Shown piece by piece: positions 50,651 to 60,000 of a DNA stretch of 60,000 bases; position 1 is the stretch's first letter, and every line of letters begins with the position of its first letter. The notes beneath the pieces are model-generated. The model saw only the letters and a list, made by a program, of their open reading frames with translations. It did no database searches and was not told where the DNA came from. The translations under genes were made by a program, and so were the position numbers. Source of the stretch: Strigamia acuminata. Its lineage: Eukaryota; Arthropoda; Chilopoda; Geophilomorpha; Linotaeniidae. Location: assembly GCA_949358305.1 (NCBI GenBank), contig OX442314.1, positions 19,029,060 to 19,089,059 on the forward strand. Reading direction: 5' to 3'.

Positions 50651-52465
50651 TGTCAGTTGTCCGCCATTTTGCACCGTTTCGGCCGGATGGCGCCACGGAC
50701 ACAAGACAGAATCGCATTACAGTCTAACAATTAAATTGTGCTAGATGTGAAGTCCTGTAGTTGATCGTCCTAGCAACATCTAACAGAAGTGTTACCAAGC
50801 TTTTTTATACGTATGATTTGTTTAGGGTTTAGGAGCTGAAATAAATCGACAATCATTTTGTTGTTCCTGATAATCAAAATGCGTTATGGTTCATTTTTAC
50901 CAGCAAATTTTCACCACGTAAAAACACGCTTTTCCAGATAAAATAAAATTCAATTCTTTCACTTATCTGGAACAACCGTATAGTACCGATAATTGTATTG
51001 AGGTTAAATAATTTCTTATAATTTTTGTTAAATTTAAATCCGAATCTTGTTAACATTAAACAAGCGATTTACACGTCACATTGATCTAGTATAATCTCAA
51101 TCAATTATTTAAAGTGCTTTTAACATTACGGACTTTGCGGAACCTAATTTCTTATTTAGGGACTTGCAAAATTCGATTTACATGCTTACTTATAACATGC
51201 CCAACATGTCACTTCCAAACCAAATTTAGCAGCGGATTTTTTTCTGAGTCACAACTACTACCTATCTTTTTCTCTTGAATCTATCGATTCAGGCGAGAAT
51301 CGCTAATTAAAAGCAAAAGGTTATGTCGCTAAAATCTAACTGTTGTCACCCTGGGCAAGCATTGTTGCTGCCATGGCTACAGTAATAGGCCTATTATGTT
51401 AAAAAGGACAGCCTCGCTTGAGGCTACGAGTGTGGGTGGGTGTGTGATGAGAACCTTAACGAATTCCTTGTTTCATCATCTCCCTTGATGGTTGTGCAAA
51501 ATAAATCAGTTGCTGAGAAATGAGATCTGTCAACTGAAGCTGATGTACCCACAGGGGCCCAAAAGAGAAAAAAAAATACATATTAAAAAATAAAAAATAT
51601 TAAAAATAAATTCACACGAGAAGACCTGGTGGACAGCAGGAAAAACATTTATCGAAGACCAACAAGCTTCCAAGCCGTGTTAATCATTGGAAAACTTCAT
51701 TAACAAATGCATAAACTGCTTCACATTTCCCATTTCATTTTCCCGCAAGTAAAAACCTCCCAAAACTGTTTTAAATGTGAAATAATTAACTTGACATGTG
51801 GCCGGACTTGATTACTTTCTCCAAACATTAAGGGCGGACATTTTTATTTAATTTCAAGACATAAGAAAACAATCACAAAAAATTTTTTTTTTTCTTTTAT
51901 ATTGATTGAAAAAATGACATAGAAGAAGCACTTTTATAAATGTTCCCCATTTAGGTTTGTAATATATAGTTTTCTGAAATGTATAATTAAAAACAATTGA
52001 AAAGATATTATTTTCGGTGAGTGATGAAGAAAATTGGACACATACCACAAATTAAGTTTTTAAATTTGTTCACAAAATGGCCCGATTTTAATTCCAACAC
52101 GATTGGGAATCGAAATAAACGAGGAAAAAAAATTTAACGACTGCAATTTGAAGAAAGCTAATAAAAATTTTCAGCTCCTTGCATCATCACTCATAAAGTA
52201 ATAAAAGTGCATCTGCTAATGCTTATCCACTTTTTCTGTACGCCCAACCGATGTAACAAATGTTCCAACCAAAATGTAATCTTTGCTACTTTCAAAATTC
52301 TATTAAACCACATCCGACTAAATAAACTTTTGCTCATCTAAGAAAATGATTTTCACACCAAAATTTATATCCATCGCATTCTACAGTGAGATAAGTGTCA
52401 CAACTTTACTAACAAATTAAGAAAACAGTTTTCTTTTATTAATAATTCAAAAATTAAAACACTGT
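50651..52465. other. AT-rich stretch without recognised genes
   Basis: No exon, RNA gene or repeat could be supported. Some GC-richer, non-repetitive sequence lies at 51340-51560. Confidence 0.4.
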
Positions 52466-52631
52466 GCGCATTCATAAAACCATTTAGACTTTATCAAGCA
52501 TTTTAAACAACACATTTAAACTGCTTGTCTCGATCTAACTTCAAAAATGGCAACCGATTTGGTCCGTTTTCAGTCGTAGCGCTTGACATTTAAACAACAA
52601 AACATGTTGAACATGACTTTATGAATGCACC
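52466..52631 (+). mobile_element. Inverted-repeat element, family 2 copy 2
   Basis: About 166 bp ending in GCGCATTCATAAA and TTTATGAATGCACC, with internal blocks colinear with copy 1 at 30684 (CATTTTAAAC, CTAACTTCAAAAATGGC, GACATTTAAA, AACATGTT). The right end is followed by TA. Family 1 copy C starts 13 bases further on, so two unrelated small elements lie back to back here. Confidence 0.65.
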
Positions 52632-52644
52632 TACTGTGTTTATA

Positions 52645-52833
52645 CAGTCGAAAATCTTTATAACGAATTGCAAGGGACCCGAAAAATCGATTCGTTATAA
52701 CGAAAATTCGTTATATAAAATTTTTTAACATGGTGTTCTACGACCAGCCAACCAAACCAGACATTTTTAGATACCGGTATTCATTATATCAATAATTCGT
52801 TATATTGCGATTCGTTATAAAGAGTTTCGACTG
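52645..52833 (-). mobile_element. Small TA-flanked inverted-repeat element, family 1 copy C
   Basis: A 189-bp copy in the opposite orientation to copies A and B, with TA at 52643-52644 and 52834-52835. The termini CAGTCGAAA…CTTTATAACGAA are inverted at the two ends. The inner block (about 52725-52770) is the reverse complement of the central part of copy B. It begins only 13 bases after the end of a family 2 element. Confidence 0.8.
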
Positions 52834-52835
52834 TA

Positions 52836-55800
52836 TTCCAAAAGCCTGTTGTTGCCGACAATTATGACCAAATATATACGCTACTTTCTTTATTCTAAAA
52901 ATCTAATATTTCAAAATTAAATAAAGGCGGCGCTACATCGAGACGGTGCCATATATGTGATGATTTGTGTGTGTAATGATTTCCCATATTTATCATACGA
53001 AACACAAAGTTTGTTCCCTAATATTTGTCTATGTCTGAGAATGATGGATTTGAAGTCAGATTTAGATATGGTTTCAGGAGGCGTGTAACATCAACCAAAT
53101 ACACAAATTGCTGATTGATGTCTCAACATTTCACCGTCTTACCATTAGACGCCATACCTCTACCCAGCAAGACTAAACTGGGCCACCAACACGATTTTAA
53201 GGTGAAAAAGGGTGGTTAATTTAGTGCACTAAATGAATAGAAATGTCTTTAATGAAAACTAACCTTTAGTGCTATGGGAAACTAATGAGAGAACTTGAGT
53301 TTTTCACTCCATTAGACCATTACCATGTAAAAAAAAAAACACAAACGAATCTCCACCCTCTTGTTGAATCAGGCAGAAAATTCCCGAAAGATATCAACAT
53401 CAACGTACATGATATCAAGAAATGACTCTCTAATGACTAGTCGCGACAAATTCCACCTAAAAAAATGAAAAAACTTGCCAGATCGTAAAATTTCTAGACC
53501 AGAATGTGTCAATACCCACATTCTTTCCCAATCTGCTTTGACAAACTCAGAAACTTCCCATTATGACTTACATTGCATTACATTTCATTGCACTCGGCAC
53601 ACAAGTGTTTTTTTTTGTCCTCAAAAACAAATACTAAGCATGAAAATGAATAAAAACTATTTAACTTGGAAATAGTTTATCGATCAATCGAAAAGTTGTG
53701 AATTTTCATACTTTCGTCTTTGCAATTGTGCGCTCGAATATTATGGTGGACATATTGACAAAAGACAGAAGTCAGTTGGGTATTCAATGTACGTGGGGAG
53801 AGATGAGAATAGGAAAAGGCAAAAGCATATACATTACACATTTTGACAGCTGACAGGATAGTGTAGTCCAATCTGTCAGAAAAGGGCGTTGTCTGGATCA
53901 TGGATCTGCAGATGTCCCTCTGGAATCCGAACCAATTTCCAATTTAATGTGATGAGATTTTTGGATACTTTGTTTTTACCCAATTCATCATCATTAAAAT
54001 ACCCCACCTACCTAAAAAAAAATAATAATAATAAAAAAAAAATTTTTTTTAAAAAAAAAAACAAGAAAAAGAAAACAATTTTTTTTGAAATGATAAAGTT
54101 ATAAAATTAATGACACTTTCAAAAAAATTTCCGGTCCTTTTCTTCGCGACATAATTTGTCTTCACTCGTAACTAAAATTTTCCAAAAACTTCATCAAAGT
54201 CAAAACTAGACGCTCCACTTATCAAACACACTTAAAATATAATTTTTTCTTACGATTAATCGATAACTCAACAAAATTATGCCTAAAAATCGGATAAAAG
54301 TTAAATTTTTGTTTTTAAAACTTTCAACCGTTTCTAGGACAAGTAAATCATAAACACCCCCATTACTTAACAGTTGGGGGATAAGGGCATAAGACTGGAG
54401 AGAGTATCAAAGCTCCCATCTCCCTACAGGTGGTGGTCATTCATCATGGCTATATTAATTATAAAGCCGCTGTTTGCTTTACACTCCCAGCTTACAAGTG
54501 AAAAAAGGAGATGGGAACGGAAGTAGTTAAAGATTTTTAATAACACAAGCAAATCCAAAACACTTTCCGACATGTATAATCCAACAAATATAATTACTAC
54601 AAATAATTTACTTTGAGTTATTAAAAAATTTCAATCAAAAATTATTTGACCCAAGCCTTAAATCATCTGCATCTGCATGATATCAAATCCCTTCGCCATT
54701 CGATCCATAAAGCTCGGATTAATTTCCATCATTCATTTAAAATATGAATTAAATAACTCAAAACACAAATGAGTGTTTGACATGTTTTACTTATTTTACC
54801 TGAAACATTATATTATATCACCACGGAATAAAATCCTGGAAACGGCTCCTAAAGTCCCAGCAGGGTGGAAATGCTCCATTGTGGCCTAACAAAAGCAATG
54901 TAAAAAATACTGATTAAGTAGCAACATTATGTAATTCACCTTTACCTTTAATTGAGGAGAGATGTGGTTTTATATGACAAAGAACAACAAGAGATCAACG
55001 AGACAACGACCGAATGCAAACAATAAGCCGGTGGATTCATCTGAATAATTAAATATTTTACATTTTCATTTATAAATTCCAAAAATTGTCATTTAATAAG
55101 TGATGAATTTATGAAAGCACCAATGAATTCCAAACTATTCTTACCAATTTTCGTAATCAAATAATCAGAGCTTAAACCGCCATCGCCATTACCGTTTATC
55201 TGATGTCACTATCGACAATCTAATCTAGTTACGCTCACGTGACTAATAAAAGCGCTTTAGCGGGGGAAAAACTAAACCAATGAATATTTGTTTTCATTGT
55301 CCCGTTTGTTAAAATATTTTAATTTTAAAATTAAAAATTATTCATAAAATAAAGAATTAATTTTACGTGAATTTTTATAATTTCACTTTTTCTAATTTTC
55401 CGCTTCTGTACGAGATTCATTTTCAAACCTCTGCCAAGTGCGAGGCCAAGTGGCAAACGGTGGCACATCGAAGCAATAAAATCTTTTTTATTACCAGTTT
55501 TATTCCGAATCAAAATAAACAAATTCTTGAAAAATAATTTAAATTACCAAATAAAAAAAAATTCCTTTATCAGATTCAAATAGAAGACTAACAAACAAAA
55601 CAATTATCAAAAAGTCGTGGGGAAGTGCCAGCGCTACACCGAGCATTTCAACAATCACACATTATCAGATCAAGTTGGTAGTCATAGAAACAAGCAGGGA
55701 AACGAGGCTAGTGGGAATGTACGTGATTCATTGCATGTAGGATTCTTCTAACCCCCTCACTATCAATGCTAGTGCTAGCATGCTCCAGTCCCAAGTGTCA

Positions 55801-56741
55801 CGTGATCGATGTACCACTTGCTCACTAGAGGGACACATAACGAAGCTAGCTGGACGCCATGACAGCCGGTTGGGGAGCGCACTTATTTCCAGACATGACT
55901 ATTGTTCCTATCTTTTCTTTCTTTCCTGCCCTTACCTTACCTTCCATTTTCCAAAGAGCCATCATAACAGTTTCTTTATTTTTTTTACTTTTACTTTGAC
56001 GCACACCATAAAAATATGACTTCTGAGTACTTCAGGAATTTTTGGTACAATGCCATAACCGTTCTTTACAATGGAGAGAGAGGGCATTGTCATGTGACAA
56101 AGTTTGGTGAAGATCTAAGTGTTTTCGGATTTTTGTTTCAATCTTCGGCCCGCAACATGTCAACATGAGGAGAGGCGTGGCGTGGCGTGAGAACAGAAAT
56201 ACATGAACGGAAAGATTCATTTTAACATCACAGACAAGGGTTGAAACTTTATTGTAAAGTTGAAATAATAGTCCCAATTAATAAATAAAGCAAAGAAATG
56301 CATTGGTAAATAGTCTAATCTCACTGTAAACATCAAAGTCAAACATCAATACATCATTTGCAATTTGTAAACATTTTGAATTATAATAATAGTAGGATAT
56401 ATTTACAATAAAAAAAAAATTCTTTTTACTACACAAACTATGTGTACGTCAAATAATTCTCACAGTTTCAATTTTTATGCAATTTTCTTACATATAATAT
56501 TATGACGACTAAAATAATGGGGGTAAATTTTTATAGCGGGTTTAATAACTAAATATCGAATTAAAAATTTTCTTTTGTTAATTGTTCATGCAAAATTCAA
56601 TTCCCGAAAATTCTCTCAATTTTGTCAATTTTTAATTTAGTTCATTGGGCAACAAATTCTTGAATTTAATTAAAAAGAAGTAATCAAACACTACTAAGTC
56701 AACAAAGCGTTGGTTAGATTGCCTCCATTTTTATTCCACTA
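52836..56741. other. AT-rich stretch without recognised genes
   Basis: Long A/T runs (for example 54015-54105) and short frames only. A moderately GC-rich patch at 55620-55880 has no splice or domain support. Confidence 0.4.
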
Positions 56742-56865
56742 GGCGCATTCACAGTCGTTTAAACTTTATATTTATATACATACATGTTTATATTTTTAAA
56801 ATCAGTCTGAATGTAAAATTTTACATGTTAAAAAATCTAAACAAATTTAAATGACTGAATGCGCC
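56742..56865. mobile_element. Fold-back element with GGCGCATTCA ends
   Basis: A 124-bp unit whose ends both read GGCGCATTCA inward and continue into similar GTCGTTTAAA / GTCATTTAAA sequence, so the pairing arm is about 20 bp. TA lies just outside the left end; the right flank is AA. A perfect 16-bp palindrome, ATGTAAAATTTTACAT, is at 56811-56826. The ends resemble those of family 2, so it may be a shorter relative. Confidence 0.6.
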
Positions 56866-59800
56866 AACTGAAATCTCTTAATTATTGTTTGTTTGAACAT
56901 GTTCAGTTTTTAAAATTTGGTTTTGACCAATAACCAAATACAAAATTCAGAAAAATTACAAATTGAGTGACCGAATTTCAGGCCAAACGAGTTCAAAAAT
57001 GTGGCATTTGGTAAATGTAATTTGGCAGTCAATTGTTGGCAAAACACAAAGAATCTAAGTTGTAAATACAATAGTTTAATTTAAAACTTTAACAAACTAA
57101 ATTCATGAACTCTTCATATTTGGTGGTCATATTTGTGTGTGTTCATTTTAGCCTTGTGTTTCTTGCTGTCAAAATGCTGTGAAAACTGCGATTCGGAGTT
57201 CAAAGTTATGTTACAAGTTGAGCAGTAATATTTGCCACTAGGTGTCCTGAACATAGAAAAATCTCTTGAAGGGTTATTTTTCATTCTTTTGCATGGTGGT
57301 TCCTCAACTTCAGTTGCAATGACTGTGGCCAGAATTGAGTCAACCGTACCTAGTTAAAAAAAAACAAGAAAAATTAAAATTAAATATTTTTAAAATATGC
57401 TCAATTTCATAATAAAATACCACACTCAAACATGAAGCAATAACACCTTCAGTACTGCTAACTACAATAGGTATGGCCATGAGATCTAGAAGACAACATT
57501 GAAATATCTTTTCCTCTTCCCCCTTTTTTTTATTGATTTGCACCTAACTCCTTTTCCTATCGCCAAGTGTGTTATTACCTATGGGATTCAGCAAGTCCCA
57601 CAATACCCAAGCACATAGGTTATTGACCTAAAATCAAGCTTGTATGCACAGCAGAGGGTTTAGAAATAGAAATAAAATTCATCAGTTAAAGGTTCCATCA
57701 ATGCATCTTTGTGTTTACTCAAGAAATTATATCATCGTGTTCAACAAATGTGAAAACCGTAAGCAAAATGCTAATTGCTAATTGCTAATTACAAAAAAAA
57801 ACCTTCCTTTGTGCATTTTATACTTCACACTTGGAATTCCAATCGTGAATTTTAATTTCAGCATCAGTTAAAGTAAATCCCTATCACTTGACAAACCAAG
57901 CAGAATAATGAAGTTTTGAAGTAAGATGAATAACTTCATTCATTATCAAAAATCGATTGGACAAATCTGGACTTTTTGCTCGTTTGTTTTGTCATTTTTG
58001 ATGCCACCATTAATTATTAATCTTCACCAGTGCATTTATTTCCCAAATAAGGTAATACCTGATTTAAAAATCATATTTCCTTAAGTACTTAAATTTCCAG
58101 CACTTCTGTTTCGTGTCAAAACCCCAAACGAGTCCATTTATTGACCTTCAGAGTAGTTTACTTAAAGCTCAAGTATCCTGTTTTTGATTGATGACTGAAA
58201 CGGCACCAATTTTTCAACGTCGAAAAACAATACAACCCTATTATTTTCATTTCACCTCGTTGTGTAAAATCATTTCTTAATCACCTGTGTTGTGACTTTA
58301 TCAATTCAAAAACTTCTTGCTTTGTTCTTTTGTTCTTGCAGATATATTTTTCCTTTTGTGATTAAATCGATCTTCACCGAGAACTTATCTGCCCAGTCAG
58401 TCAATAAACAACAAACCATAAGTTTATCCCTAGAGGTGGTTGCTAAAAGTAATGAAGGTGGGGCAACAGCCATACTGGTGATTAGATTGTGTAACATATA
58501 AGGTCTGTTCCTAATTGCGTTGCTTCCTGTAGAAGTATGTTATGCAGTAACTTATACCCAACGCTACAACTAATATTTGGCTATCAGATTACGCAGGCAA
58601 ACTTTAGTTACAATTTGTATGACAACAGCGCAAAGAGATCCCGAAACGAGATATGTGTTGTATCATGTGCAATCAATAGATATGAAGGAAGTGGAGTCAA
58701 TTATCTTAAGGAATCCACTGGGATAATTTTTCACATCAATCCCAAAAGGTCGCCGAGGGGAGATGAGTTGTGTTGTGTCTTGTGATGACCACAAATCATC
58801 TTGGCCTTGTCGCAATCAAATTACACAACTTTCTTCGACTCGGCCAATATGTCACGAATAAAATGTCAAATAAAAACTAAATTGTATTTTTTTTCTTCTT
58901 TTCTTTCCTCCAATAAAAAAAAAAAACACCAAAAACCAAAAATAAATCAATCAATCCTATCCTTCCCTTTAGAAAACATTAAATCAATTGACAAAACATC
59001 AAAAAAACCAACAAGAAACAATTTGCCGGACCACCTAGTGACCACAGCCTTAACCCGTAATTCTTCCAAAGTGAACTTAATTTACTTAAAAGCAACAACA
59101 CCGTATAGCAACAAAAGACTTAGCATTTAACTCAAAACATAAAACACTTTTTCTCTGGCCTTTGCACGACGAGAAAGAAGTTAAAAAGAAAAAAAAAATA
59201 GGTCATTAAAAACTTTTGTAGCCTGTCTTTCCTGCAAAACACATTTGCACCTACACCGACTGTGCCAATGATGGAAGCTCAGCACGAGCCATTTGCCAGC
59301 GCAGCTCTTACTCTTTACTACCACAAGAGGTCATTAAAGGTGCATGAGGACACTAATCAAAACACAAAATAGCCTTACAGTACTGCATTTACCTTTGGCC
59401 AGGGATTTATTAGCACTTCTGTAATTACCAAACCAATGTAAACAACATATCCGGTACACGAAAATAAACTTCCTCGGAGATATTAGGAACTGGATAAGTG
59501 TCAATTTCTTCTATTTCAAAGGTCTATGAGAAGGCATTCTTGTAGAAACTCGACCAGTTTCTGTATAGCAAATGAAAGCTAGCTCATAAAAGTTCAATTA
59601 CACGTTAGGGTGATTTTCAATTCACAGGTGTTAAGCTAGGGTGTGGGACAAGGAGACTAGGGGAAAGGCATTCATTCACAAAAGTTCACCAGGTGAGCTA
59701 TACATCCAAGATGGATAAGGTATCCATGGAAGCATCTACCCCTCCCATAAATAAGTCATTGTATAGCTCTAAATGGTCACGTTTAGGACTATTAATTCTG

Positions 59801-60000
59801 CACTAATTTTAAGGTGTCAAAAACTCGGAATAAAACACAAAGCATTTCATTAAACTCACGCCTCTAATAAATTGTCGTTGAATCACAGCCGTCTGTCAGT
59901 AAATAGCCAAATATCAAATACCAAAGCTCGCTTCCCTCCAGGTGTCAACAACACCTTTGTCGAGGGTGAGAAATTGAACCCCAGTGTCAAGCTCAACCCT
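56866..60000. other. AT-rich stretch to the window end
   Basis: The triple GCTAATT repeat is the only structured feature I can define. Frames at 58292-59130 show no recognisable domain. GC-richer DNA at 59640-60000 remains unexplained. Confidence 0.4.
57770..57790 (+). repeat. Triple GCTAATT repeat
   Basis: Three exact 7-bp units. Each contains TAATT, the core of many homeodomain sites, spaced 7 bp apart. It could equally be a slippage product. Confidence 0.6.

Overview
This window looks like non-coding DNA from an animal nuclear genome. It is strongly AT-rich (roughly two thirds A+T by eye), full of A/T homopolymers and short microsatellites, and it has none of the tightly packed long reading frames of a bacterium. 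Splice-donor-like GTAAG sites, small TA-flanked inverted-repeat elements of the pogo/Tc1 type, a hAT-like element and an LTR retroelement primed by a tRNA-Ser-like site all point to an invertebrate. A few TCAGT initiator-like motifs would suit an arthropod, but I cannot name the species.

Only one long, unambiguous protein-coding gene is present: an intact, very young LTR retroelement at 22824-25762 on the minus strand. It has two identical 132-bp LTRs, a 5-bp target duplication (TAACC), a primer-binding site and a polypurine tract. Its single 792-codon frame encodes Gag (coiled coils, capsid-like region, one CCHC zinc knuckle) and a retropepsin, followed by a very acidic tail. There is no reverse transcriptase, RNase H or integrase, and no room for them, so it must borrow them from another element. 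This is the most interesting object in the window.

Host genes are visible only as hints. The best is a candidate first coding exon at 14012-14096 (minus): a start codon in good context, a signal-peptide-like sequence and a GTAAG donor, with CCAAT, CRE-like and E-box motifs just upstream. If real, bases 1-14011 are mostly the first intron of a secreted or membrane protein gene. Weaker candidates are a TATA-linked first exon near 46629-46813 (minus) and a 98-codon frame at 21579-21875 (minus) that resembles a secreted peptide precursor with an amidation-type GRR site.

The right half is a graveyard of small DNA transposons. There are three copies of a TA-flanked element with TTATAACGAA termini (33142, 46430, 52645), two copies of a second family (30684, 52466), a related fold-back element (56742), two copies of a third block (30858, 50461), a hAT-like relic (33540) and a 259-bp inverted-repeat element packed with hairpins (26709). 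Some of these abut one another. The remainder is intron-like or intergenic DNA with occasional GC-richer blocks that may be regulatory, notably a CRE/octamer cluster at 15.6-16.3 kb.
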